A stretch of 43,000 nt of DNA from Elysia marginata (Eukaryota > Mollusca > Gastropoda > Plakobranchidae): positions 38,297-81,296 of the forward strand of contig BMAT01009406.1 in the NCBI GenBank assembly GCA_019649035.1, written 5' to 3'. The notes under the pieces are model-generated. The model saw only the letters and a program-made list of their open reading frames with translations. It searched no databases and was not told the DNA's origin. The position numbers were made by a program, and so were the translations under genes. Of this stretch, positions 23,301 to 32,286 are shown in pieces; position 1 is the stretch's first letter, and every line of letters begins with the position of its first letter.

Positions 23301-26300
23301 NNNNNNNNNNNNNNNNNNNNNNNNNNNNNNNNNNNNNNNNNNNNNNNNNNNNNNNNNNNNNNNNNNNNNNNNNNNNNNNNNNNNNNNNNNNNNNNNNGAT
23401 AGACTTGTGTACGGCTTATAACATGCTTACCATATACACTCTGAATTTCTTTATGAATTTCAGTAGGATTCAGACTTTTGGCATTCAAAAAACGTATGAC
23501 AGCTTTGATTTCCTCCTTTGACCAAGTTTCAAGGTGGGCAGCCATCTTTAAAATGGTCTAGACATTCATTGTGCGAAATGATGCACTTCATAATTTCTGG
23601 GAATATCCGTAAGGAAATAAGGAATATCATGTCGTTTACAGAATTAAAAAAGCTCCACTGGTTGCTGAGCAATGGGCATTTTTCGGTTATTTCTATGAGA
23701 GCCCTCCTATAACCATTATTTTATCATAGAGGTCTACTTTTCATCCTGTATACTAAACATAGATAGCGCTGTAAATGTTACATACTTGTAGTTAATTTTA
23801 TTGTGTTGATGGAACATAATAACTAGTATTAATAATTAGAATAATTATGTCAGCTTTGTTTTGCTTCATACGCAATTTTTGTTTGGGTTTAGTTTCCTGA
23901 TTATCCAAACTTATGTTTTGATAGGCTATGATGCCTGCTTTTTAATTGATTCAATAAATTTCCCAACTTTTGGCAGTCTCGGTACCAACAAGCCAAGATC
24001 AGCATTCAGGAGAGAAATACTAAGATGCAGGCTGTTATTGAAGGACTTGAGCGAGACATGGAGCTGCTCTGTCTTACAGGTAGGATTACCAGCTTGAATT
24101 CAGGAGATAAGTTAAAACAAAGCCCTCTACTTTTTAAGATTGGTGGTCTTCACTGATAATGAGCTGCTTGATAACATATTATGTCTGCTCATAAAAATTA
24201 ATAGTTTTATAAACGTTTTAAGAGGCAAATTATTGTAACTGCAACTTTAGACCTGAGGTTGTACTAGCTTGAAGAATGGCTAAAACTGTTTATTTGAAAT
24301 TGGAAGATAGTTCAAAGCTAGGAAGAGCATTCTTTAGTTAACCTTTCTTTCAGTCTAGTAAAGCTGAAAGTCAAAGTTAAATTCTAGTTTTATGAGAATA
24401 TCTAAATTTTTGAAGTGGATTATTCTCAAAAACGAAATTGGTAGTTACAATAGTTTGCCTGTAAACCTGTCTATGGTAACTAGCCTTTTTTCTTACATAT
24501 ATCCTAATAAAGGTCAACAATAACATGTTGAAAAAGAGGTAAAAAAAAGTAAAAATCTTAAAATTTGCTAAAGGGATGGATTTTTCGTTGATAAATGGCA
24601 ATACATAATACAAACATTCAAACTTTAAAAAAAAAACAACAAATCATGTGGGCTAAGACCTATCCTACACCTAGATATAGCTGTATGTAAACACTTAAAT
24701 CTACATATCTGTACCATTTTTGTCATTTTTAACTTCAAGATACGTCTATCTAGGACCTCTAAAGTATAGTACATCAGTTCCTTATGCAATTTAATAAACT
24801 TATAATCTATTTTTGGAGAACTTGTCAATTTTAAGTATGTCTACTGATTTTTTTTTCTCTTGTAAAAAGAATGTACAACAACAGGTGAAGAACCTGTGGG
24901 TGTGAAATATCTCTTCTTTGTATAAGGGGAAAAAAATCAATCTTAAGATTTTTATGTGTTTTAAGATGATATAAGAAATATTAATAGTTGACATCTGATA
25001 TGGTTTGATTCTGTATGGGAATGATCAATTAAAATGATTTCAGCTTTTTATAAGTTACTAGTAAGTGGGCACATATGTATGGCCATTACGTTTCTGCCTT
25101 GAGTGTATTACAATTTTAGAAATATAATGTTGATCCAAGCTGCACTTATATCTCACAAATTTTCTTTGTTTGTTTACTTTTTTAGGTGTTGAAGACAGAC
25201 TTCAAGATGCAGTGAGACCAACATTAGAAATGCTGAGAAATGCTGGCGTTAGGGTAAATTTTTCAAAAAAAGCTCAATTTTTATTTATCCATAATTTCTA
25301 ATGGCTTTTAATTTCATATTTTGTGTTTCGCTTTGCAGAATTTCTGCAGAGCTCTAGTTTCTAAAAAAGAAAACCTCTCATATGATAGAAAATCCGCAGA
25401 AATAAAAAGCACAACTTAGTTCTATAAAAATGAAGGTGTTAGTTAACTACATAGAATGATAGATTGAAGAAAAATTTATGTACTTGCATCAAGAGCAGGT
25501 CTCTATAAATTCTTTTTGTATCAACTGTATTGTTGAAAAAAAAGAAAAACAGACTATAGGGTTAATCATTCAACAAATGATTTTAAATATCTTTACTTTT
25601 TTTTTTTAATATTCCACCTAAAAAATTCAGGTGCTTCAAAATGTGTTCCAAGAATTCAAACCAACTAATGTTTTATGTGCTTCTTTTGATTTTCATGTTT
25701 CTAGAAACAATTATTTTCAATCTGTGGCTGCTAATTCATCTGCTTAGGTCTTTGTTTTTATAAAAGCTTCTTATTGAAATTTTTTATTTTATTAACTGCA
25801 TGTACAGAGAAATTTGTGGCGCTATTGCAGGTATGGATGTTGACAGGTGACAAACTTGAAACAGCCATTTGCATCGCAAAGAGTTCTAAACTTGTGTCTC
25901 GCCTTCAGGATATTCATGTTTTTCAAACTGTTACTGATCGTGGAGAGGCCCATTTAGAGCTTAATTCTCTTCGTAGAAAAAATGAAGCAGCTCTGATCAT
26001 CACTGGTGATTCACTACAGGTGTGTTTCCTTTCACATGAATTATTTATACTTTTCTAATTATCTGGGCTTGTCTATATAGACTTTAGTTAGATCCAGCCA
26101 TAAATTATTTTTTATTATGCATATACCTTTTTGTTTTTCTCTTCTGTAGGTATATATTGCTTGTTTGTCTAAAGTGGCATCTTTCTGTATTTTTTTATTT
26201 TATTTACAAAACCTAAAGTAATACTGCAAAAACTTAAATCTCATAGTTCCCTAAATTCCTTAGCTTGCATGATACTGATCAACATCAAATTTTTAGAATG

Positions 26301-29300
26301 CTAAAGTAGGTGGGATTTTCTAAAATATTCTTTTGAAATTTATGACAGAAGAATAATGCTGAAAGGGCTGTCCTGCAAAGTCCCTAAATCTAGTAACTTT
26401 TTAATTAAGCATTGAGCCTGATTTACTGCAGACAGTGTTACCTTGCTCACTTTTTGGGTTTAATACCAAGTCTAAGTTCATGTCCAGTCTTGTCACAAAT
26501 CACAACTAAACTTTACTATTTTTTTTTTTTATTCTTAGGTATGTCTGAAGTACTATGAGCATGAATTTGTTGAGCTTGCCTGTCAGTGTCCGGCTGTTGT
26601 AGTGTGCAGGTGCTCTCCCACACAGAAGGCAGACATAGTCAATCTTCTCAAAACTCACACAGGCAAGCGCACCTGTGCTGTGGGGGATGGAGGAAATGAT
26701 GTCAGCATGATTCAGGCTGCTGACGCTGGCATTGGCATTGTTGGCAAAGTAAATATTAGATATAAGAACTTCATTTGCCAATAGGTTGTCAATTTTTTTT
26801 TTCATTTTTGAAAAGCATGCGGAAAAAGGTTTAAGTCTTCAAAAGAATATTAAATAATTTCATAGCTTCGGTGTTATTAAATTCATGACCAAAAAGAAAA
26901 GTAAATAAGTAAAATGTACAGGAGTCAAAGTTTGATGTTTGCAAAATCAAAAACAGTTTAGGAGACATTTGTAATCTTCAAGATTTTATAATCCATTTTC
27001 ATTTACTCTAATCCCACTTTAGGAAGGCAAGCAAGCATCCCTTGCAGCAGACTTTTCCATCACACAGTTTAGCCATATTGGCAGATTGATGCTAGTCCAC
27101 GGCAGGAACAGTTATAAACGGTCTGCAGCTCTGAGCCAGTTTGTCATTCACAGAGGGCTTATCATAACAACAATGCAGGCTGTTTTCTGTTCTGTATTTT
27201 ACTTTGTGTCCATCGCTCTATTTCCTGGCTTCCTTACTGTGGGGTAAATATATGTATTTTAATAAGTTATTTTTATACACCTTAAATCATCAGTTTTATA
27301 TTTTTATCTCTTAATTTTACATCTCTATATATATGTTGCATTGTGTGCATGGTGTTTCTATTTGAAAGAGAAAGATAAAAAAGATAAATTCATGTCATTA
27401 GCTTTGTTGGGTTTTTTTAACATACAATAACACACAATGTATGACAATAGTTTCCTAACATTCATGTGCAGTACTTGTAATGGTTTATGACACATCAAAA
27501 CAATATTTGTATTACATATTTTAAAAAATTTAAAGAAATATACATACATATTGAAAAGTATTGTATACTTGTCTATATGGTTAGCTAGACAGCATAGCTG
27601 CTCATGCTTTTTCTAGCTAATATTTATATTTACAAAGTGTTGTATGGAAATGTGCAATTTTGTTATCAAAAGTGTAAACATGATTACGACCAATATAGCG
27701 TTGTTAGCTATAAATCACAATATTTCCATTGATGCAAGATGGCACAAACTAGTTTTACTATTAGAAAATGACTAAACAATAGTTTACCATAGTTTTTTTT
27801 AGTATACTTTGATATAGACCTACTAAATTTATGTGAAATATTAAAGTAAGATTTCATATTTGCTTTTTGGGGTTTTTTCTGTAAATGTTTGTACCTTATT
27901 TTAAAGTAATCTTGTCTTATTTCACAGATATGCCACTGTATACACAATGTATCCTGTATTTTCACTGGTGCTGGACAAGGATGTGTCAGCAGACATTGCT
28001 CTCACTTATCCTGAACTGTATAAAGACTTAACAAAGGTCTTTATTTTATAGTGATTGATATACATTTGAAAACTGAACACTAGTATGTTTTGTAGTCCGT
28101 TTGGTTAAGAGACCTGCCATTTATACAGATAAAATCAGTATTACACAGATTTTTTTGCGAAAATATTAGAAAATACTGATTTTTTGTGACAGAATACTGA
28201 TTTTTTTCCATTTGGCAACTGCCACACAATGGGGAAAACTTCAGATAGTTAATTTTCCAGTGTTTGTCTACTTTTTAATACTGTGAAAGTTATGGTTTTA
28301 GTTCATGTGCCCAAGTATTTTACAGTAGGCCAATTTTATCACATGAAGTATGATAGTTTTTGAACTGCAAGTGCTATACATTTCTTGTTTTTTTTTTGTT
28401 TGTTTTTTTTAACACTTAAATCACCATGGCCGCATTCAAATTAAATTGCTCATGCTTTTACCTAAAAAAAGGACCATGACATGGTTACACAGATTTTTAA
28501 ACCCTGAATATTGATTTTTTTAGCTCAATCATACTGATTTTTTATTTTGAGGAATCATAGGTCTGGGTTAATTATGAATTTTTATCTTTAAGGCATATTT
28601 GCTTTGGCCCAGTACTATTTTGTAATATCAGCTAATCATTATTTTTTCATCTTGCTGTGGTTATGTACAAGTAATATTATTATTGAGACTATCATGTTTT
28701 CAATGAGTTCATTTTATGTTCCGTTTATATTTTATGTGTCCTTTTTGTTTCTTGGTGTCTGCAAAGTAATGTTATTCTTTTCTACATTTCCAGGGCCGTT
28801 CATTGTCCTTCAAAACTTTCTTCTTGTGGGTGTTGATCAGTATTTATCAAGGTAAAATAATTACATCACTAAAAGGCTTTTGCGGATAGTTTGGTCATGG
28901 TGATGATAATTTCTGAATTTTTTTTCTTCTTCTTTAATACCATGATTCTTGAGTATCAAGAAAGTTTATTTGCCACCAAACAACAGCCAAGCTCGTTCAG
29001 CACTTAGGTCAAGCCTTTTCTATCATCTTGTAATTGCAAAATTGGATTCAAGTTCCTGGCCCCATGCATATATAGTATTTTTTTGTCTTTTTCCTTTTTT
29101 TAAAAATTTTTTTAATGTCATCAAATATTTTGGGTATTAATCGTAAACTTTGTTCTTTTTTTTTAGGAAAGTAACGAAAATACATCTATTTGAAGGTATT
29201 TTATTAGTAACATCATTTGAATTAAGCAAAGAGTTTTGTCAAAACTTGCCATAAAAAGTATGGATCAGCCAATTGCCCAGAATTATTTTTATTTCATACT

Positions 29301-30237
29301 TATCAGCTAACTATGATAATAGCTTCAGAAACTAACAGAAAATTCTTTTTTTTTTTTAATTGGAAATTGTAATAACAAGCTTGGTTTGTTTAACTTGGAT
29401 TTTGTGAAGTCACCTGGTAGATTTCAAAGTTATTATTTTGTAGATATCAAAGTTCTTTGCCTCGAAGAAGGAAGTAAGCCACACAAGCAAAGTTATCCCA
29501 TGAACAGTGAGTAATTCTCTTGATTTACCATCAGGTGGAATCATCATGTACGGTGCGCTGCTGTTGTTTGAAGCAGAGTTTATTCATGTTGTGAGCATCA
29601 CATTTACTTCACTTATTCTCACTGAGCTGCTCATGGTTGGCCTTAACGTTCGCAACTGGCACTACCTGATGATTGTTGCTCAGGTTTTCTCCTTTGGGAT
29701 CTACATTGCCTCTTTGGCTGTCCTGCGGGACTATTTTGGTGAGTCTACTCATCAAATTATTTTTTAGCAGCCTTAAAAGCTAGATTGCAGATTGGGTTGA
29801 GCACTGCATGAAGTAAGAGTTTAATGCAAATTTACTTATTAAAAAGCATAAAGTGAAAAGTAATAAACACAAATCGCTCCATGAAGTTAAAGTTAAATCT
29901 ATTCAAACATTTTACTTTTTTTCACACATGTCATGCTCTGATATCTTAACATCCAATACTTTTGCTATCTTTTCTAGAAAAAAAAAATTTCTTTGTTTGA
30001 AAAGTTAAACTTTAAGAACCAAACCAAAGGAAGAGATGTAGTGTAATTCAAGCAGGAAGTTTTAATTGATGACAAATTTCATTTTGTTTTACATTTTCAG
30101 ACCCACATTTTTTGCAGACTTGGGACTTTGTGTGGAAAGTACTTGTGATCACCTCTATCTCATGCATCCCTCTCTATGTTCTCAAATACTTGAGGAAAAA
30201 GTTTTCACCACCAGTCTACTCCAAGCTTACCCCTTGA
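8428..30237 (+). CDS. ATP9B: ATP9-family P4-ATPase (phospholipid-transporting ATPase IIA/IIB-like), 24 exons, 5' incomplete
   Basis: Joined exons: 8428-8616, 9496-9652, 10270-10383, 10833-11000, 11743-11889, 13519-13599, 15034-15186, 15433-15522, 16316-16386, 16588-16753, 17121-17177, 17612-17875, 20651-20812, 21927-22016, 22287-22370, 23977-24079, 25186-25253, 25831-26019, 26539-26748, 27023-27243, 27928-28036, 28794-28851, 29535-29738, 30101-30237. They give 3291 in-phase bases, 1096 residues plus stop. Visible motifs: DGET (237-240), TM4 PISL (388-391), DKTGTLT with catalytic D435, KGAD (617-620), TGD (726-728), GDGGND (833-838), and ten hydrophobic helices. As a family, ATP9/Neo1/TAT-5 proteins act in Golgi and endosomal membranes, affect phosphatidylethanolamine asymmetry and trafficking, and do not need a CDC50 subunit. 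The acidic N-terminal PLMM segment resembles ATP9B more than ATP9A, but invertebrates usually have one ATP9 gene, so the A/B letter is nominal. The start-codon exon was not found; human ATP9B has about 1147 residues. Confidence 0.96.
8617..9495 (+). other. ATP9 intron, nothing recognised
   Basis: Begins gtgaga, ends cttttcag. A C-rich pyrimidine stretch lies near 8725-8755. I see no repeat family or gene in it. Confidence 0.7.
9496..9652 (+). CDS. ATP9B: ATP9 exon B: Cys/basic N-terminal segment before TM1
   Basis: Acceptor gcttttcag, donor gtaggt. The split codon (ag+t, Ser) joins exon A to give LCSSCW, matching the Cys-rich stretch of human ATP9A/B. Encodes residues 63-115 including RQKELQSRT and [12 protein letters not shown], the family signature just before TM1. 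A second AG at 9527-9528 could act as an alternative acceptor but would drop the conserved Cys-rich residues. Confidence 0.93.
9653..10269 (+). other. ATP9 intron, nothing recognised
   Basis: AT-rich, begins gtaggt and ends gttgcacag. The 84-codon minus-strand reading frame inside it is compositional. Confidence 0.7.
10270..10383 (+). CDS. ATP9B: ATP9 exon C: TM1 and start of TM2
   Basis: Acceptor ttgcacag, donor gtaggt, phase 0 at both ends. Residues 116-153. [16 protein letters not shown] is TM1, followed by the luminal loop and YLYTYWGPL leading into TM2; both are strongly conserved in ATP9 proteins. Confidence 0.97.
10384..11742 (+). other. ATP9 introns around exon D, nothing recognised
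   Basis: Two AT-rich introns (10384-10832 and 11001-11742) on either side of exon D, with T-runs and no repeat or gene that I recognise. Confidence 0.65.
10833..11000 (+). CDS. ATP9B: ATP9 exon D: TM2 end and start of actuator domain
   Basis: Acceptor attttaccag, donor gtaaat. Residues 154-209. TM2 ends in [14 protein letters not shown]; then [10 protein letters not shown] and [14 protein letters not shown] open the actuator domain, as in all P4-ATPases. Confidence 0.97.
11743..11889 (+). CDS. ATP9B: ATP9 exon E: actuator domain with DGET
   Basis: Acceptor cttcatctctag, donor gtaggt. Residues 210-258. Contains RVPADM and [16 protein letters not shown] is the P4-ATPase dephosphorylation motif of the actuator domain (237-240). 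Confidence 0.98.
11890..12934 (+). other. ATP9 intron, left part, nothing recognised
   Basis: AT-rich intron sequence before the SINE at 12945. No transposon motif or coding match seen. Confidence 0.65.
12945..13258 (+). mobile_element. tRNA-derived SINE, complete, with 10-bp target duplication
   Basis: The tRNA-like head has an A-box region (tggcctagcggt, 12956-12967) and a B-box (ggttcgatccc, 12999-13009). A body of about 220 bases follows, then a (CAAC)n-type tail at 13234-13257. The 10-mer GCTTTATTTG flanks it at 12935-12944 and 13259-13268, a clean target-site duplication. Inserted in sense in the ATP9 intron between exons E and F. The SINE family was not identified. Confidence 0.9.
13519..13599 (+). 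CDS. ATP9B: ATP9 exon F: actuator domain
   Basis: Acceptor ttttgtcacag, donor gtaagt, phase 0. Residues 259-285, including [20 protein letters not shown], equivalent to YVYAEEP..DIHNFVGTFT in vertebrate ATP9A. Confidence 0.95.
13891..13975 (-). mobile_element. Degenerate tRNA-derived SINE head
   Basis: Read on the minus strand: gaagcctagtggttacatgg (A-box-like) and gagggttcaaatgat (B-box-like) about 30 bases further on. No tail or target duplication was found, so it is a truncated or old copy. A diverged tRNA pseudogene is the alternative. Confidence 0.55.
14255..14357 (+). repeat. LINE/SINE 3' end of L2 type with (ATT)n tail
   Basis: agcactttgagc, then gctataaagga, then an (ATT)n run at 14317-14357. 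This layout (CGCTTTGAGC-like box, GCTATAWAA box, ATT tail) is that of L2/CR1-group 3' ends. The microsatellite is the element tail. Confidence 0.55.
14717..14931. repeat. Perfect 107-bp inverted repeat with 1-base spacer
   Basis: Positions 14717-14823 and 14825-14931 are exact reverse complements around centre 14824. The half at 14770-14828 is also a near-exact direct repeat of 14655-14713 (one mismatch). It lies in the ATP9 intron before exon G. No terminal motif or target duplication marks it as a transposon; a template-switch fold-back or an assembly artefact both fit. Confidence 0.95.
15034..15186 (+). CDS. ATP9B: ATP9 exon G: end of actuator domain
   Basis: Acceptor gctttcaccag, donor gtattc. 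Residues 286-336 with [35 protein letters not shown] perfect long hairpin ends 102 bases upstream of this exon. Confidence 0.97.
15433..15522 (+). CDS. ATP9B: ATP9 exon H: TM3
   Basis: Acceptor tatcaaaaccag (polypyrimidine tract weak close to the AG, better further upstream), donor gtagtt. Residues 337-366. [13 protein letters not shown] then hydrophobic TM3 (about 349-365). Aligns with the VGLLDLELNRLTK segment of ATP9B. Confidence 0.95.
15523..16315 (+). other. ATP9 intron, nothing recognised
   Basis: Very AT-rich intron with long A and T runs. The small reading frames in it show no family resemblance. Confidence 0.65.
16316..16386 (+). CDS. ATP9B: ATP9 exon I: TM4
   Basis: Acceptor ttttgtttctag, donor gtaggt. 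Residues 367-389 plus a split Ser codon. [20 protein letters not shown] is TM4 with the P4-specific proline P388 in PISL. Confidence 0.96.
16588..16753 (+). CDS. ATP9B: ATP9 exon J: phosphorylation site DKTGTLT
   Basis: Acceptor tgctctcacag, donor gtatgg. Residues 390-445. Carries LRVNLDMGK after TM4 and the P-type ATPase motif DKTGTLT with the aspartate (D435) that is phosphorylated by ATP. About as conserved as any part of the protein. Confidence 0.99.
16754..17611 (+). other. ATP9 introns around exon K, nothing recognised
   Basis: Introns 16754-17120 and 17178-17611, AT-rich, with T-rich hydrophobic-looking but unsupported frames around 17300-17540. Confidence 0.65.
17121..17177 (+). CDS. 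ATP9B: ATP9 exon K: start of nucleotide-binding domain
   Basis: Acceptor ttttttcctacag, donor gtacat, 57 bases, phase 0. Residues 446-464: [19 protein letters not shown], matching the human [13 protein letters not shown] segment. Confidence 0.96.
17612..17875 (+). CDS. ATP9B: ATP9 exon L: variable N-domain linker and N-domain
   Basis: Acceptor tacgtttctcag, donor gtgaga. Residues 465-552. Begins VQSHLRTSY, then a Ser/Thr-rich low-complexity linker (about 477-495), then [20 protein letters not shown], a second Ser/Asp-rich linker, and ends TYQASSPDE. The two linkers are where ATP9 orthologues vary most. Confidence 0.96.
17948..18883 (+). pseudogene. AP endonuclease domain of the intronic LINE, interrupted
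   Basis: Residues around GDFNAKIG and QIDYILCQQ belong to an exonuclease-endonuclease-phosphatase fold. TGA at 18428-18430 stops the frame, but the same frame continues with [20 protein letters not shown], so a single nonsense change split it. The first part of the domain is missing (5' truncation). The product would be the target-nicking nuclease of a LINE. Confidence 0.85.
19018..20511 (+). pseudogene. Reverse transcriptase region of the intronic LINE, frameshifted and deleted
   Basis: The frame changes near 19217 ([10 protein letters not shown] lies in a different frame from the preceding PEEVRKAS), is disturbed by the 130-bp duplication 19355-19614, and resumes in two C-terminal blocks (19689-20012, 20013-20511). 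No YxDD catalytic motif is seen between TLLNSL and VNTDKTEF, so part of the palm is gone. The last block ([41 protein letters not shown]) is the typical LINE C-terminus. Confidence 0.85.
19355..19614 (+). repeat. 130-bp tandem duplication inside the LINE
   Basis: Units 19355-19484 and 19485-19614 match almost perfectly (period 130). Because 130 is not a multiple of three, the copy shifts the reading frame. Confidence 0.92.
20651..20812 (+). CDS. ATP9B: ATP9 exon M: N-domain
   Basis: Acceptor tctccttttccag, donor gtaaga. Residues 553-606: [17 protein letters not shown] and [17 protein letters not shown], matching the ATP-binding domain of human ATP9A/B. The preceding intron holds a 2.6-kb LINE. 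Confidence 0.97.
20813..21926 (+). other. ATP9 intron, nothing recognised
   Basis: Mixed AT-rich sequence with a moderately GC-richer part near 21030-21200. No coding or transposon motif recognised. Confidence 0.6.
21927..22016 (+). CDS. ATP9B: ATP9 exon N: KGAD of N-domain
   Basis: Acceptor atgtctacag, donor gtaaga. Residues 607-636, [18 protein letters not shown] then [15 protein letters not shown] (617-620) lines the ATP-binding pocket. Confidence 0.98.
22287..22370 (+). CDS. ATP9B: ATP9 exon O: N-domain
   Basis: Acceptor ttttttttgtag, donor gtaagg. Residues 637-664: [17 protein letters not shown], identical or nearly so to vertebrate ATP9, then [10 protein letters not shown]. Confidence 0.98.
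22603..23545 (-). pseudogene. mariner transposase, broken by assembly gap and mutated
   Basis: The N-terminus at 23545 reads [40 protein letters not shown], a mariner helix-turn-helix. After the gap come [28 protein letters not shown] and [12 protein letters not shown]. The usual second catalytic Asp (HDNA) reads HNA here, an Asp-to-His change; the third Asp of SPDLAPSDY is present. The first Asp would lie in the gap. Stop at 22603. Cut-and-paste transposase, almost certainly inactive. Confidence 0.9.
22871..23397. other. Assembly gap, 527 N
   Basis: Run of N inside the mariner transposase. Its content is unknown; if the length is real, it fits the missing middle of a mariner gene. Confidence 1.
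23977..24079 (+). CDS. ATP9B: ATP9 exon P: N-domain to P-domain link
   Basis: Acceptor aacttttggcag, donor gtagga. Residues 665-698 plus one base. [16 protein letters not shown], then [11 protein letters not shown]. The preceding intron carries the gapped mariner copy. Confidence 0.95.
24080..25185 (+). other. ATP9 intron, nothing recognised
   Basis: AT-rich, no gene, TIR or SINE boxes seen; minus-strand frames of 64-78 codons here look compositional. Confidence 0.65.
25186..25253 (+). CDS. ATP9B: ATP9 exon Q: P-domain
   Basis: Acceptor acttttttag, donor gtaaat, 68 bases. Residues 699-721: [20 protein letters not shown], nearly identical to human ATP9B. Confidence 0.97.
25254..26538 (+). 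other. ATP9 introns around exon R, nothing recognised
   Basis: Introns 25254-25830 and 26020-26538, AT-rich with A-runs and T-runs and no recognised element. Confidence 0.65.
25831..26019 (+). CDS. ATP9B: ATP9 exon R: P-domain TGD motif
   Basis: Acceptor gcgctattgcag, donor gtgtgt. Residues 722-784: [19 protein letters not shown] contains TGD (726-728); ends IITGDSLQ. Confidence 0.98.
26539..26748 (+). CDS. ATP9B: ATP9 exon S: P-domain GDGGND hinge
   Basis: Acceptor tttattcttag, donor gtaaat. Residues 785-854: [30 protein letters not shown], then [15 protein letters not shown], the Mg2+-binding hinge motif. Confidence 0.99.
26749..27927 (+). other. ATP9 introns around exon T, nothing recognised
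   Basis: Introns 26749-27022 and 27244-27927, AT-rich, no recognised element. Confidence 0.65.
27023..27243 (+). CDS. ATP9B: ATP9 exon T: P-domain end, TM5, start of TM6
   Basis: Acceptor tcccactttag, donor gtaaat (exon ends with two bases of a split Gly codon). Residues 855-927: [28 protein letters not shown], then TM5 (about 899-919). Confidence 0.98.
27928..28036 (+). CDS. ATP9B: ATP9 exon U: TM6 and cytosolic loop
   Basis: Acceptor cttatttcacag; donor gtcttt is a weak GT site but fixed by phase and homology. Residues 928-964: [19 protein letters not shown] (TM6), then [10 protein letters not shown], an ATP9 signature. Confidence 0.96.
28037..28793 (+). other. ATP9 intron with a recurring TACTGATTTTTT-like motif
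   Basis: The words cagattttt and atactgatttttt recur several times between 28125 and 28545 on the plus strand. They may be a degenerate short repeat or remains of an unclassified element; nothing coding is seen. Confidence 0.4.
28794..28851 (+). CDS. ATP9B: ATP9 exon V: TM7
   Basis: Acceptor ctacatttccag, donor gtaaaa, 58 bases. Residues 965-983: [19 protein letters not shown], matching human [19 protein letters not shown]. Confidence 0.97.
28852..30100 (+). other. ATP9 introns around exon W, nothing recognised
   Basis: Introns 28852-29534 and 29739-30100, AT-rich without recognised features. Confidence 0.65.
29535..29738 (+). CDS. ATP9B: ATP9 exon W: end of TM7, TM8, TM9
   Basis: Acceptor atttaccatcag, donor gtgagt. 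Residues 984-1051: [18 protein letters not shown]8 with [21 protein letters not shown]9 and LRDYF. Confidence 0.97.
30101..30237 (+). CDS. ATP9B: ATP9 exon X: TM10, C-terminus and stop
   Basis: Acceptor ttacattttcag. Residues 1052-1096 then TGA at 30235-30237. TM10 (about 1060-1081) ends [16 protein letters not shown] and the tail is YSKLTP, nearly the same as human ATP9A (SPPSYSKLTS), so the end is complete. Confidence 0.98.
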
Positions 30238-31789
30238 ACATTTAATTTTACTCAGTGTGATTTGCAGTGCAAAGAGCAACATTTTATATTCTATTACCAT
30301 GGTTGTCTAAGTCCAAGATCTGAGGAGTACTCTGGAATTATTTATTACTTGTTTAACAGTATTGTCTGGATGACCAGCATAATAGTCGTGAGACCTAAAG
30401 ACCAAAATCTTTCAATTAATATAGCTTCATAGAAAATCAGTTTTAGCAGGAATCCAAAACATTTTAAGAAATTTGATGTGTTTAAATCTTTTAGACTTAT
30501 TTTGGTAAGGATATTGCTTGACAATCCATATTAGTCAACCCAGATCAGAAACCCTACTTATTTGCATTAAACCTCTAAAACTAATTGCTTTTTATAACAG
30601 AAACATTTTTAGACATTTTGACCTTACCTGATGTCTCAGGGGAATGACATACTTACAGCAATAAAACCTTGCCTCATAGAAGGTGTTTCTTTAAGAACAA
30701 GATCCCTTACTCTGGACATGTACAGGAAATAAGTGACAGATATTTTAATATGAGATTAAGTGTGATTTTTCTATTGGTGCTAACTGGTCTATGTGTGTGT
30801 TTGTGAATTAATTGATTCCTAAGTTTCTTTGAACTCCATTACAATTGTCTACAAAATCTCAGATCTCCATTGAATTTTCAGAACTTGTATGTTATTTTTT
30901 TAAGTTTCTCCCAATGCAGTCATGAAATTGATGTCTGAATGTGAAATAATTTTCACAACAGGTGTTAACCATGATTTCTCTGTTACGACAATGGAAGAAG
31001 ATTATCCCTCTTTTTTTTACATTCCTTAAATGTACATTGAAACTTTATTATAAGGATTCATGGTTTTTTTAAATTGGTGTTATAGCAAATGATGTCATTA
31101 TTACCAAACTGAGATGCAAAAAGGGTTTTGTTTAAATGTACTGCCACACTAAACTTAAGCACTAGTCAGTCGGCCAGCAAGAGACAGCCAGCTGGCACTT
31201 GAATCTTTTAAGATCTTTTTAGGTTCCTATAGTATGGGAAGAGAAAGAAGGGAAGAGGATGAGAAAAGGTGCCTGTAAGCAGTATAGGATGATTGCGGGC
31301 ATGAGATGTTTCTTGTTGTGCTTTCGATAACTCTGTTCTCATTATTATCAAGATAAAAGATTTGGGTTCTTGTAATTTTCAAAATAAATTGTTGGGCCCT
31401 AAAAGAGAGAAAAGGAGAGCTTTTAAAATATCTTTTTATACCACTGGCTTTCATAACAAAAATTTTGTTGTTAAAAGTAGGTTGTACTGTACATTGATCT
31501 TTTTTTTTAACTTAGGACATATCGTATCTGCACATTTGTTTGCCTTCAAGGCTTAACAAATGTTTTAATATAATTATGTATATTATGCCAAGATTTAATC
31601 CTTTGTATTTCCTTTTGAAACCTGTTGGCTGTCTAATTTCACCCATATGCAGTGCTAAAAGAATATCACTGTCCAAAACGTTGTATGTTATTTTGCATTA
31701 TCTTTTTATAGGCCTAATGTTTAGTGAGGACAAATACAGGTATCTGGCTTATTATTATTACGAGTTTCCAGCTTTATTCATCTGTATCA

Positions 31790-31795
31790 AATAAA
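31790..31795 (+). terminator. AATAAA poly(A) signal, proximal
   Basis: Canonical hexamer about 1.55 kb after the ATP9 stop, followed by the T/G-rich stretch gggtgttcttattt. Confidence 0.5.
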
Positions 31796-32280
31796 CCTGG
31801 GTGTTCTTATTTTACATTGCTTTTGATGCTTTAATTGTCCTATTGACATTCCTGTACTATTCAAATCAACTTATTGATCCACTTTTGTTTTCACTTTTCT
31901 TTTGCAAATTAGAATATGTAAGCTTGTATTCCAGTATCTAGTTCACTATGTGGATTCAGGCACACTGAGGTAGGTATTAAGGCAATGAAAGCCATCACCA
32001 ATGATTTATTTGCCTATTTTACTCTTATATTAGAGGGATGAGGAAATTCCTGGTTTTATTTCTATTATAACTTTTTTTTACCTCAAAGTAAGGTTTTGTC
32101 TAATCATTTTTTTTTAACTTACATCATCAATAAAGCAAAATTAAGTTCCTGAGGCTGTGCATATATGTTTTTCTCCTGAAATTTATTTTCTCTGTCTTTC
32201 TGTTTTCTTTTTTTTTGTTACAAGAGTTCTATGTAATATAGTTAAAATAGTAAGAACTCGTTTTTGCATTAATTTCTTTC

Positions 32281-32286
32281 AATAAA
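32281..32286 (+). terminator. AATAAA poly(A) signal, middle
   Basis: Canonical hexamer in ttctttcaataaagctttttt, with T-rich sequence downstream. Confidence 0.45.

Larger units (their letters stand above)
22462..23709 (-). mobile_element. mariner-family DNA transposon, gapped
   Basis: Imperfect terminal inverted repeats of about 32-35 bp, both with GAGGGCTCT and AACCGAAAAATGCC blocks, next to TA dinucleotides (22460-22463 and 23708-23711). Inside, on the minus strand, is a broken transposase. Size of about 1.25 kb including the gap fits mariner. It sits in the ATP9 intron between exons O and P, antisense to the gene. Confidence 0.92.
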
